Below are positions 35,299-43,073 of a DNA stretch of 64,000 nt, one piece after another. The notes under the pieces are model-generated. The model had not been told where the DNA came from, ran no database searches, and saw only the letters and a program-made list of their open reading frames with translations. Within the stretch, counting starts at the first letter, position 1. Every line of letters starts with the position of its first letter. A program made the position numbers and the translations under genes. The stretch comes from Methylobacterium cerastii (GTDB lineage: Bacteria; Pseudomonadota; Alphaproteobacteria; Rhizobiales; Beijerinckiaceae): positions 1-64,000 of the forward strand of contig NZ_BPQG01000032.1 in the NCBI RefSeq assembly GCF_022179125.1, written 5' to 3'.

Positions 35299-36747
35299 TT
35301 GACCAGCTTGGCCACCCACGCTGCGCAGAACCCCTCCGCAGCCCTGAGCAAGACCCTGGCGGCCCTCGGCGGAGAGGCGGCGGGTCTTCTCGTTGCGGCT
35401 GCGACGGACCTGTCGTTGGTCGTCGACGCGGATGGCATCATCCGCGACGCGGCCTTCGCTGCGCCGGATCTTGCGGGCCAGGGCTGTGACACCTGGCTCG
35501 GACGGCGGTGGATCGACACCGTCACCGTCGAGAGCCGGCCGAAGATCGACGCGCTGATGCGCGATGCGGCGCCGGACGGCGTGACCCGCTGGCGCCAGGT
35601 CAACCACCCTTCCGTCTCCGGCGAGGATCTGCCGATTCGCTACGCCGCGATGCGGTTGGGCTCGGACGGCTCGATCATCGCCATCGGCCGCAACCTCCTC
35701 GCCATGGCCTCGCTGCAGCGCAAGCTCGTCGAGACCCAGCAGGCGCTGGAGCGCGACTACCTCCGCCTGCGCGGCGCCGAGACCCGCTACCGCATGCTGT
35801 TCCAGCTCGGCAGCGAGCCGGTGCTCGTGGTCGACGCGGCCACCCGCCGGGTCACCGAGATCAATCCCGCCGCCGTCCGGCTCGTCGGCCGCCCCGAGAA
35901 GCGGATCCTCGGGCAGGACGTGGTCGAGCTGTTCGAGGCGGCGAGCGCGCGTGAGATCGAGCTGCTGTTCGCCGGCCTGCGCGCCACCGGCAAGGCCGAG
36001 GACCTCGAGGCCCGGCTTGGCGGCAGCCGTGGGCCGGCGCGGATCTCGGCCTCTTTGTTCCGACAGGGCAGCTCGGCGAGCGTGCTGCTTCGCGTTAGCG
36101 ACGCCGCCATCGTCGGCGCCGATTCGGCGCGCGTCCGCGGCCCGCTCCTCGACGTGATCGAGGGCATTCCCGAAGGGTTCGTCGTCACCGATCTGTCGCG
36201 GCGCATCCTCACCGCCAACGGCGCCTTCCTCGACCTCGCCCAGATCGCGACCGTGGAGCAGGCGCGCGGCGAGCTGATCGACCGCTGGATCGGCCGCGAG
36301 GAGACTGAAGCCGCCACCCTGTTCGCGACGCTGGCCGAGCACGGCTCGGTCCGGCACTTCGCCACCGGCCTGCGCGGCGTGCTCGGCTCCATCGAGGAGG
36401 TCGAGGTCGCCGCCGTCGCCGTGCCGAACGCGCGGCCGCCCTGCCTCGGCTTCACCATCCGCGGCACCCCGCGCCGCGCCGTGGCCGCCGCGGCGCCGGG
36501 CTCGCACGAGCTGCCGCGCTCGGTCGAGCAGATGACCGAGCTCGTCGGCCGCGTCTCGATGAAGAATCTCGTGCGCGAGACCACCGATTTGATCGAGCGC
36601 CTGTGCATCGAGGCCGCCCTGCGGATCACCCGCGACAACCGCGCCTCGGCCGCGGAGATGCTCGGGCTCAGCCGCCAGGGACTCTACGCCAAGCTGCGCC
36701 GCTACGGCATCGGCGACCTCGACGGACCGGACTTTCCCGAAGCCTGA
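35299..36747 (+). CDS. ppsR: Photosynthesis gene repressor PpsR/CrtJ
   Basis: 482 residues from a TTG start. Layout: N-terminal PAS (~35-130), a Q-linker helix (QRKLVETQQALERDYLRLRG), two more PAS domains (~165-270 and ~285-400), and a C-terminal Fis-type helix-turn-helix (ASAAEMLGLSRQGLYAKLRR). It binds TGT-N12-ACA sites, four groups of which lie in this window. Cysteines occur at residues 63, 382 and 436. Cys436 (IERLCIEAALRITRDN) matches the redox Cys of the DNA-binding domain; I see no Cys near 251, the partner in Rhodobacter PpsR. Probably co-transcribed with aerR. Confidence 0.94.
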   Translation: MTSLATHAAQNPSAALSKTLAALGGEAAGLLVAAATDLSLVVDADGIIRDAAFAAPDLAGQGCDTWLGRRWIDTVTVESRPKIDALMRDAAPDGVTRWRQVNHPSVSGEDLPIRYAAMRLGSDGSIIAIGRNLLAMASLQRKLVETQQALERDYLRLRGAETRYRMLFQLGSEPVLVVDAATRRVTEINPAAVRLVGRPEKRILGQDVVELFEAASAREIELLFAGLRATGKAEDLEARLGGSRGPARISASLFRQGSSASVLLRVSDAAIVGADSARVRGPLLDVIEGIPEGFVVTDLSRRILTANGAFLDLAQIATVEQARGELIDRWIGREETEAATLFATLAEHGSVRHFATGLRGVLGSIEEVEVAAVAVPNARPPCLGFTIRGTPRRAVAAAAPGSHELPRSVEQMTELVGRVSMKNLVRETTDLIERLCIEAALRITRDNRASAAEMLGLSRQGLYAKLRRYGIGDLDGPDFPEA

Positions 36748-36902
36748 CCCTCGCATGCGGGACGACGACCGTGTTGCCCGCGCGCACGTCACCGTCCTCC
36801 CGCAGCATGCCTTCGGCGACGAAAGCCGGCGTCGATCGAATCCCTCGACCCACACCGCCAGGCACGGACGAGATGTCCGGCGGAACGTTTCGCAGCCGGG
36901 TG

Positions 36903-36919
36903 TGTCAAAAACTTTGACC
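36903..36919. promoter_or_regulatory. Weak PpsR-like half-site pair upstream of bchG
   Basis: TGTCA-AAAACTT-TGACC. The right half has one change and the spacing is 11 instead of 12 between TGT and ACC, so binding would be weaker. It lies nine bases before the perfect site and might assist it. Confidence 0.35.
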
Positions 36920-36927
36920 GTTCGATC

Positions 36928-36945
36928 TGTCATCTTCGCTTGACA
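36928..36945. promoter_or_regulatory. PpsR/CrtJ operator upstream of bchG
   Basis: TGTCA-TCTTCGCT-TGACA, a perfect TGT-N12-ACA palindrome. Its right end contains the TTGACA (36940-36945) that serves as the predicted -35 box of bchG, so bound PpsR would exclude RNA polymerase. Confidence 0.87.
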
Positions 36946-36968
36946 CCTTGGGTGCCGAAAACCTAGCC
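36940..36968 (+). promoter_or_regulatory. Predicted bchG promoter
   Basis: TTGACA (36940-36945), 17-base spacer, CTAGCC (36963-36968), then seven bases to the bchG ATG at 36976. The start of transcription would fall at or next to the A of the ATG, implying a leaderless message. Consistent with this, no Shine-Dalgarno sequence fits between the -10 box and the ATG. Confidence 0.5.
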
Positions 36969-36975
36969 TCCGGAC

Positions 36976-37857
36976 ATGGCGACACCGGCTCCCAGTGCAC
37001 TCGTCGAACTGCTCAAGCCGATCACGTGGTTCGCGCCGATGTGGGCCTTCGCCTGCGGCGTGGTCTCGTCGGGGCAGCCGACCCATGGGCAATGGCCGGT
37101 GATCATGGCCGGCGTCGTCCTCGCCGGGCCGTTGGTCTGCGCCACGAGCCAGGCGGTCAACGACTGGTACGACCGCCACGTCGACGCCATCAACGAACCG
37201 AACCGCCCGATTCCCTCCGGCCGCATGCCGGGGCGCTGGGGGCTCTACGTCGCCGCGGCCTGGACCGGCCTGTCGCTCCTCGTCGCCGCCGCGCTCGGGC
37301 CCTGGATCCTCGGCGCTGCGATCTTCGGCCTCGTCCTGGCCTGGCTCTACAGCGCGCCGCCGATGCGCCTGAAGAGCAACGGCTGGTGGGGCAACTCGGC
37401 GGTGGCGATCTGCTACGAGGGGCTGCCCTGGTTCACGGGCGCCGCCATCATGGCTGCCACCGTCCCCGACCACCGCGTCCTGATCGTCGCCGCCCTGTAC
37501 TCGATCGGCGCCCACGGCATCATGACCCTGAACGACTTTAAGTCGGTGGAGGGCGACACCCTCACCGGCATCCGCTCGCTTCCGGTCCAGCTCGGCATCC
37601 CCGGGGCCGCCCGCTTCGCCTGTCTGGTGATGGCGGTGCCGCAGGCAGCGGTGATCGCGTTCCTCTTCGCCTGGAGCCGCGGGTGGCACGCGGCGATCGT
37701 CGCGATGCTGCTCCTTGGGCAGATCGCACTGATGCGCCGCCTCCTCGCGGCGCCGTGCGAGAAGGCCGCCTGGTACAACGGCACCGGCACCACCCTCTAC
37801 GTGCTTGGCATGCTGGTCGCCGCCTTCGCGCTCCGTCCGCTCGTGGGAGTGCCGTGA
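36976..37857 (+). CDS. bchG: Bacteriochlorophyll synthase (prenyltransferase) BchG
   Basis: 293 residues of the UbiA prenyltransferase family with about eight membrane helices. The Asp-rich diphosphate site NDWYDRHVDAINEPNRPIP (residues 62-80) and the second motif IMTLNDFKSVEGDTLTGIRS are intact. It esterifies bacteriochlorophyllide with geranylgeranyl or phytyl diphosphate. First gene of the bchG-pucC-like-bchP-tspO unit; its stop overlaps the next ATG by one base (TGATG). Confidence 0.96.
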   Translation: MATPAPSALVELLKPITWFAPMWAFACGVVSSGQPTHGQWPVIMAGVVLAGPLVCATSQAVNDWYDRHVDAINEPNRPIPSGRMPGRWGLYVAAAWTGLSLLVAAALGPWILGAAIFGLVLAWLYSAPPMRLKSNGWWGNSAVAICYEGLPWFTGAAIMAATVPDHRVLIVAALYSIGAHGIMTLNDFKSVEGDTLTGIRSLPVQLGIPGAARFACLVMAVPQAAVIAFLFAWSRGWHAAIVAMLLLGQIALMRRLLAAPCEKAAWYNGTGTTLYVLGMLVAAFALRPLVGVP

Positions 37858-39224
37858 TGGCCGCCTTGTCCTCGTCCACGGTGTCATCCGGGTTCTCCTG
37901 GATGCAGATCGTCCGCCTAGGGCTGGTCCAAACCGCGCTCGGCGCGGTCGTGGTGCTGATGACCTCGACCATCAACCGGGTGATGGTGGTGGAACTGGCG
38001 CTGCCTGCGATCGTGCCGGGCGCCCTTGTCGCCCTCCACTACGCGGTCCAAGTGCTGCGCCCGCGCTGGGGCTACGGCTCCGACTTCGGCGGCCGCCGCA
38101 CCCCCTGGATCGTCGGCGGCATGGCCGCGCTGGCGCTCGGCGGCTTCCTCGCCGCGGTGGCGACCGCGCTGGCCGAGACCAACCTTTTCGCCGGCCTCGC
38201 CCTCGCGGTGCTGGCCTTCTTCTCCGTCGGCATCGGCGCGGGCGCGGCCGGCACCTCGCTCCTGGTTCTTCTCGCCACCGGCGTCGAGGACCGGCGCCGG
38301 GGCGCGGCGGCGACGATCGTCTGGGTGATGATGATCGCCGGTTTCGCGGTCACGGCGCCGCTCGCCGGGCACTTCCTCGATCCGTTCTCCGGGGCGCGGC
38401 TGGTGGCGGTCTCCGGCACTGTCTCCCTCGCGGCGTTCGTCCTCGCGTGCCTGGCTGTGCGCGGCGTCGAGCCCGCCGCCGCGCCGGCGCGCGCGGAGCC
38501 CGCCGGCCCGGCCAAGGCGCCGTTCCGGACGGTGCTCGCCAAGGTCTGGGCCGAACCGGCCTCGCGCCGCTTCACCGTGTTCATCTTCGTGGCGATGCTG
38601 GCCTACAGCGCCCAGGAGCTGATCCTCGAACCCTTCGCCGGCCTCGTCTTCGCGATGACGCCGGGCACGACCACCAAGCTCGCCGGTCTGCAGCACGGCG
38701 GTGTGCTCGCCGGCATGCTGATGGTCGCCGGGCTGACCATGGGCGTCGGCGGCCCCTGGCTCGGCTCGCTCAAGCTCTGGACGGCTTTGGGCTGCGCCGG
38801 CTCCGGCGCGATGCTCGCCGGGATCGCCGCCGGCGGCCTCGTGGGGCCGGACTTCCCGTTGCGCGCTGCGGTGTTCGGCCTCGGCCTGTTCAACGGCGTC
38901 TTCGCGGTCGCCGCGATCGGATCGATGATGGCGCTCGCGGGCGCCGGCGGCGAGGCCGAGCGCGGCACCCGCATGGGCGTCTGGGGCGCGGCGCAGGGCG
39001 TGGCCTTCGGCGCGGGCGGCTTCCTCGGCACGGTCGCGGTGGACCTCGCGCGCCTCGTCACGCCCGAGGCGGTGCAGGCCTACGCCGCGGTCTTCCTCGC
39101 CGAGGCGCTGCTCTTCGTGCTCGCCACCGTGATCGCCCTGCGGATCGAGCATGCGGGCGCGACGCGCGTGCCGCGTGGGCAGCGCGAGCGAACGCTGAAG
39201 CTTCAGCTGGAACCCCGTTTCTAA
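37857..39224 (+). CDS. BCH/PUCC-family MFS protein between bchG and bchP
   Basis: 455 residues, twelve predicted helices, with MQIVRLGLVQTALGAVVVLM, TSTINRVMVVEL and VQVLRPRWGYGSDFGGRRTP as in PucC/LhaA-type proteins. Members at this position (between bchG and bchP) are often named Bch2 or orf428. They are thought to help deliver pigment to light-harvesting complexes. The start overlaps bchG by one base; bchP follows 73 nt later. It is a distant paralogue of lhaA. Confidence 0.9.
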   Translation: MAALSSSTVSSGFSWMQIVRLGLVQTALGAVVVLMTSTINRVMVVELALPAIVPGALVALHYAVQVLRPRWGYGSDFGGRRTPWIVGGMAALALGGFLAAVATALAETNLFAGLALAVLAFFSVGIGAGAAGTSLLVLLATGVEDRRRGAAATIVWVMMIAGFAVTAPLAGHFLDPFSGARLVAVSGTVSLAAFVLACLAVRGVEPAAAPARAEPAGPAKAPFRTVLAKVWAEPASRRFTVFIFVAMLAYSAQELILEPFAGLVFAMTPGTTTKLAGLQHGGVLAGMLMVAGLTMGVGGPWLGSLKLWTALGCAGSGAMLAGIAAGGLVGPDFPLRAAVFGLGLFNGVFAVAAIGSMMALAGAGGEAERGTRMGVWGAAQGVAFGAGGFLGTVAVDLARLVTPEAVQAYAAVFLAEALLFVLATVIALRIEHAGATRVPRGQRERTLKLQLEPRF

Positions 39225-39297
39225 GCCGATGTCGGACCTGACCTCTTCGGGCGCCGTCGCGCCGGGTCCATCAGAAAAACGCGCCAGGGAGCACAGC

Positions 39298-40482
39298 ATG
39301 TCCGAGGCCGCCGAATTCTTCGATTGCGTCGTGGTTGGCGGTGGCCCTGCGGGCGCCACCACCGCCACGGACCTCGCCCGGATGGGGCGCAGCGTGCTGC
39401 TCCTCGACAAGCCCGGGCGGATCAAGCCCTGCGGCGGCGCGATCCCGCTGCGCGCGATTCGCGACTTCGCCATCCCCGACGCGCAGATCGTCGCCCGCAT
39501 CAAGCTCGCACGGATGATCGCGCCCTCCGACACGGCCGTCGACATGCCGGTCGGCGACGGCTTCGTCGGGATGGTCGATCGCGAGCATTTCGATCCGTGG
39601 CTGCGCGACCGGGCCTCGCTCGCCGGCGCCGACTACCGTGCCGGCACCTACGAGCGCATCGATCGCGACGCCGACGGGACCACGGTCCACTACCGCGTCG
39701 GCGACGCGGCGCACGCGGTCCGGACCAAGCTGGTGATCGGCGCCGACGGCGCCTCCTCGCCGGTGGGTCGGGCCGAGATCCCGGGCCATGCCGGGATGAA
39801 ACAGGTCTTCGCCTATCACGAGATCGTCCGCCCGCCCGCGGACGGCAGCGGGAGCTTCGCGGCCACGCGCTGCGACGTGTTCTACCAGGGCAAGCACTCG
39901 CCCGACTTCTACGCCTGGATCTTCCCGCACGGCGACACGATCAGCATCGGGACCGGCTCGGCCAAGAAGGGCTTCTCGCTCCGCACCGCGATCCGGAACC
40001 TGCGCGAGTCGACCGGGCTCGCGGCCGGCGAGACGGTCCGGCGCGAGGGCGCGCCGCTGCCGCTGAAGCCGCTCAAGAAGTGGGATAACGGGCGCGACGT
40101 GCTGCTGACCGGGGACGCCGCCGGCATCGTCGCTCCGGCGTCGGGCGAGGGCATCTACTACGCGATGCTCGGCGGACGTCTCGCGGCCGAGGCGGCCGAG
40201 GCGTTCCTCACCACGGGCGACGTCCGCGCCCTCACCCAGGCGCGCCGCCGCTTCATGAAGCTGCACGGGCGCGTGTTCCTGATCCTGCGGATCATGCAGG
40301 CCGTCTGGTACCGCAACGACGCCCTGAGGGAGCGCTTCGTCTCGATCTGCCGCGACAAGGACGTGCAGCAGCTCACCTGGGAAAGCTACATGAACAAGGA
40401 GCTGGTGCGAAAGAAGCCGATGGCCCACGTGAAGATCTTCTTCAAGGACATGGCGCACCTGTTCCGCTGGGTCTCGCCTTGA
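39298..40482 (+). CDS. bchP: Geranylgeranyl reductase BchP
   Basis: 394 residues; flavoprotein that reduces the geranylgeranyl tail to phytyl. N-terminal FAD motif CVVVGGGPAGATTATDLARM, then DKPGRIKPCGGAIPLRAI, and the later VLLTGDAAGIVAPASGEGIY. The ATG at 39298 has AGGGAG seven bases upstream, better than the ATG at 39229, which would add 23 residues of low-complexity sequence. The stop overlaps the TTG start of tspO. Confidence 0.95.
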   Translation: MSEAAEFFDCVVVGGGPAGATTATDLARMGRSVLLLDKPGRIKPCGGAIPLRAIRDFAIPDAQIVARIKLARMIAPSDTAVDMPVGDGFVGMVDREHFDPWLRDRASLAGADYRAGTYERIDRDADGTTVHYRVGDAAHAVRTKLVIGADGASSPVGRAEIPGHAGMKQVFAYHEIVRPPADGSGSFAATRCDVFYQGKHSPDFYAWIFPHGDTISIGTGSAKKGFSLRTAIRNLRESTGLAAGETVRREGAPLPLKPLKKWDNGRDVLLTGDAAGIVAPASGEGIYYAMLGGRLAAEAAEAFLTTGDVRALTQARRRFMKLHGRVFLILRIMQAVWYRNDALRERFVSICRDKDVQQLTWESYMNKELVRKKPMAHVKIFFKDMAHLFRWVSP

Positions 40483-40961
40483 GCGAGGTCTGGATGCCGG
40501 CCACGGTCGCCACCCTGTCCGCGCTCGTGGTGGCGCTGGCCGGCGGCGTGCTGACCACCACCGGCCCCTGGTACCGCGCCCTGCGCAACCCGGCCTGGAA
40601 GCCGCCGGACTGGGCCTTCGGGCCGGTCTGGGCGACGATCTTCACCCTGTGCGTCGTCTCCGCCGTCATCGCCTGGAACGAGGCCGACGAGCCGCAGCGC
40701 GTCGCGCTGCTCGCGGCCTACGCCGTCAACAGCGTCCTCAACATCGCGTGGAGCGCCCTGTTCTTCCGTGCGGAGCGGCCGGACTGGGCGTTCTTCGAGC
40801 TGGTCCTGCTCTGGCTTTCCGTGGTCGCCCTGATCGCCGTGACGCTGCCGGTCTCGGGGCTCGCGGCCCTGCTGCTCGCGCCCTATCTCGCCTGGGTGGC
40901 GGTGGCCGGCGTCCTCAACCGCGCGATCGTCCGGCTCAACGGCCCGTTCGGAGCCGCATGA
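40479..40961 (+). CDS. tspO: TspO/MBR family tryptophan-rich sensory protein
   Basis: 160 residues, five helices, with GPWYRALRNPAWKPPDWAFG and WSALFFRAERPDWAFFELV, the TspO hallmarks. It starts with TTG overlapping the bchP stop (TTGA). In Rhodobacter TspO binds porphyrin-type molecules and dampens pigment gene expression at high oxygen. Its place after bchP suggests a similar regulatory or porphyrin-handling role. Four-nt overlap with the next gene. Confidence 0.93.
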   Translation: MSEVWMPATVATLSALVVALAGGVLTTTGPWYRALRNPAWKPPDWAFGPVWATIFTLCVVSAVIAWNEADEPQRVALLAAYAVNSVLNIAWSALFFRAERPDWAFFELVLLWLSVVALIAVTLPVSGLAALLLAPYLAWVAVAGVLNRAIVRLNGPFGAA

Positions 40962-41317
40962 TGGCGGCGTGGTTCGCGAGCGGACGGATCGTCGATGCGA
41001 TCCTCGTCCTCGTGGCGATCGAAGCGATCGTTCTGATCGCGCTGCGGCATCGGACCGGCCGTGGGCCGGCTCCGCTTGCGCTTCTGTGCAACCTCGGTTC
41101 GGGTGTGGCGCTGATGCTCGCCGTGCGGGCGGCCCTGGTCCAGGCCCCGTGGCCGGTCGTCGCGGGCTGGATGCTCGCATCGCTGGTCGCACATCTCGGG
41201 GACCTCGTGCCGCGCCTGCGCAGCCGCGAGCACCTGACGCTTGGTCGCACCGCACAGGCCAGCGCGACAGGAACTTCCGTCTCGGCGGGTGCGTTCAACG
41301 CGCGACCGCCAAGCTGA
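40958..41317 (+). CDS. Small membrane protein after tspO
   Basis: 119 residues starting MMAAWFASGRIVDAILVLVA (the second ATG, 40961, is equally possible). Three hydrophobic helices: about 10-32, 43-62 and 68-85, then a hydrophilic tail ending FNARPPS. The ATGA overlap with tspO implies co-translation with the bchG-bchP-tspO unit. No family recognised; small multi-span proteins of this type are found near tspO or crt genes of phototrophs, but a function is unknown. Confidence 0.8.
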   Translation: MMAAWFASGRIVDAILVLVAIEAIVLIALRHRTGRGPAPLALLCNLGSGVALMLAVRAALVQAPWPVVAGWMLASLVAHLGDLVPRLRSREHLTLGRTAQASATGTSVSAGAFNARPPS

Positions 41318-41359
41318 ATTATTATGCTTCTCAATTGCGGCTATCGGAGATTGGGCATC

Positions 41360-42937
41360 ATGCGTCGCATCCTCGCTGTGGCCGCAACCTCCGGTTTCCT
41401 GCTCGGTTCCGCCGTACCGATCGACGCCTTCGCCCAGGGTGCGGACCAGGACCTGGTCAAGCGCGGCGAGTACCTCGTCACCGCCGGCGATTGCGTCGCC
41501 TGTCACACGGGGCCGAGCGGCAAGCGATTGGCCGGCAACTACATTCTCAACACGCCGATCGGGAAGATCCGCACCCCCAACCTGACGCCGGACGACGAGA
41601 CCGGCCTCGGCAAGTGGACGGAGGCGGACTTCGTGAAGGCGATGCACGAGGGCATCGACAACGAGGGGCACTACCTCTACCCGGCCTTCCCCTTTGCTTG
41701 GTACACGAAGGTCACGACCGACGACGTGAAAGCGATCTGGGCGTACCTGCGCTCGCTCGAGCCGGTGAAGGAGCCGCGCAAGGACAACGAGATCCCGTTC
41801 CCCTTCAACATCCGCACCGCGCTGATCACCTGGCGGACCGCCTTCTTCACGCCGGGCGAGTGGAAGCCCGACCCGAAGGCCACCGCCGAGGTCAACCGCG
41901 GCGGCTACCTCGTCGAGGGGCTCGGCCACTGCGGCATGTGTCACAACGAAAATAAGATCGTCGGCAACAGCAGCCTGGCCGGCAAGCTCGGCGGCGGCGT
42001 CATCGATGGCTGGTACGCCCCGAACATCACCCCCGACGACCACCAAGGCATCGGCTCCTGGAGCGAGGAGCAGGTGGTGACCTACCTCAAGACCGGCACG
42101 GCGCCGGGCAACCAGCCCGGCGTCGCGGCCGGCCCGATGCGCCAGACCATCGAGGAATCGCTCTCGAAGATGACCGACGCCGACCTGAAGGCGATGGTCG
42201 CGTACCTGCGGACCTACCAGGCCAAGCAGACGTACAAGTCCAAGGACCTCCAGGCCTTCGACACCAAGGGCGCACCCGGTGCCGGCGTCTACTTGAGCTA
42301 CTGCTCGTCTTGCCACCAGCCCGACGGCAAGGGTGTCGAGGGCGCGATTCCGGCGCTCGCCGGCAACACCTCGGTCCAGTCGGCCGGCCCGGAGACGGTA
42401 CTGCGCGTGATCTACGGCGGGCTCGGCGCCCAGAGCGGCTACGCGCCGATGACGGCGATCGGCCAGGGCATGACCGACCAGCAGGTCGCCGACGTGACCG
42501 ATTACATCCGCAACTCCTGGGGCAACAGTGCGCCCGTCCTGAAGTCCGGCGTGGCGGCCGACGCTCGCAAGGCGACGAGCACCATGCTCGCCGGCAACGC
42601 GCCCTGCGCCGAGATCGAACAGCCGGATGTGGCGAAGGCCGTGGCCGACGCCGACGCCATCGGGCAGTTGAAGGGCCTCAAGCAGGAGGACTTCATCCCG
42701 CGGATCGATGCGCTCCTGCCGAAGATCAAGTCCGCGCTCCCCGCCGGGCGGGACGACGACATCGTCAACGGCCTGACGACCGCGTTCTGCAAGGCTGCGA
42801 AGCCTGATACCGACGACGTGAAGCTGCCTTGGCACACCACCATCGGCAGCTTCAGCAACCTCGTCTACAGTCAGCTGAAGAACCCCGAGAAGCAGGCCAG
42901 CACCATGCCGGCCCCGGCGATGCCGAAGCCGAACTGA
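41360..42937 (+). CDS. Periplasmic triheme cytochrome c, alcohol-dehydrogenase-subunit type
   Basis: 525 residues with an N-terminal signal peptide (cleavage near AFAQG). Three haem sites: CVACH (45-49), CGMCH (191-195) and CSSCH (315-319). Spacing and blocks such as RGEYLVTAGDCVACHT and GWYAPNITPDDHQGIGSWS match the AdhB-like cytochrome subunits that pass electrons from membrane-bound dehydrogenases to ubiquinone. An extra ~110-residue C-terminal part with two non-haem Cys (416 and 477) follows. No dehydrogenase gene is adjacent, so the electron donor is unknown. ATG 41360 chosen because the 12 preceding residues would mask the signal peptide. Confidence 0.9.
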   Translation: MRRILAVAATSGFLLGSAVPIDAFAQGADQDLVKRGEYLVTAGDCVACHTGPSGKRLAGNYILNTPIGKIRTPNLTPDDETGLGKWTEADFVKAMHEGIDNEGHYLYPAFPFAWYTKVTTDDVKAIWAYLRSLEPVKEPRKDNEIPFPFNIRTALITWRTAFFTPGEWKPDPKATAEVNRGGYLVEGLGHCGMCHNENKIVGNSSLAGKLGGGVIDGWYAPNITPDDHQGIGSWSEEQVVTYLKTGTAPGNQPGVAAGPMRQTIEESLSKMTDADLKAMVAYLRTYQAKQTYKSKDLQAFDTKGAPGAGVYLSYCSSCHQPDGKGVEGAIPALAGNTSVQSAGPETVLRVIYGGLGAQSGYAPMTAIGQGMTDQQVADVTDYIRNSWGNSAPVLKSGVAADARKATSTMLAGNAPCAEIEQPDVAKAVADADAIGQLKGLKQEDFIPRIDALLPKIKSALPAGRDDDIVNGLTTAFCKAAKPDTDDVKLPWHTTIGSFSNLVYSQLKNPEKQASTMPAPAMPKPN

Positions 42938-42964
42938 GCGGCGGGCAACCGGTCGCGGGCCGGC

Positions 42965-42989
42965 CCTCGAACCCACGCAGGGTTCGAGG
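42965..42989. terminator. Perfect 10-bp hairpin after the cytochrome gene
   Basis: CCTCGAACCC, loop ACGCA, GGGTTCGAGG, 27 nt past the stop codon. There is no T-run on either side, so it is either an imperfect terminator or a stabilising 3' hairpin. The remainder of the gap to 43073 holds no gene. Confidence 0.5.
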
Positions 42990-43073
42990 CGTGGGCCGCC
43001 CGCGCCGACGAGGGGAGGTCCGAGGGGATTTCGACCCGTCGCCCGGACCCGCGATCCCGCCCGTTGGACGATC

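Noticed and set aside
34840-37887. 1015-codon minus-strand open frame opposite aerR, ppsR and bchG
   Set aside because: It crosses three recognisable genes and the intergenic regions with PpsR sites. No domain features.
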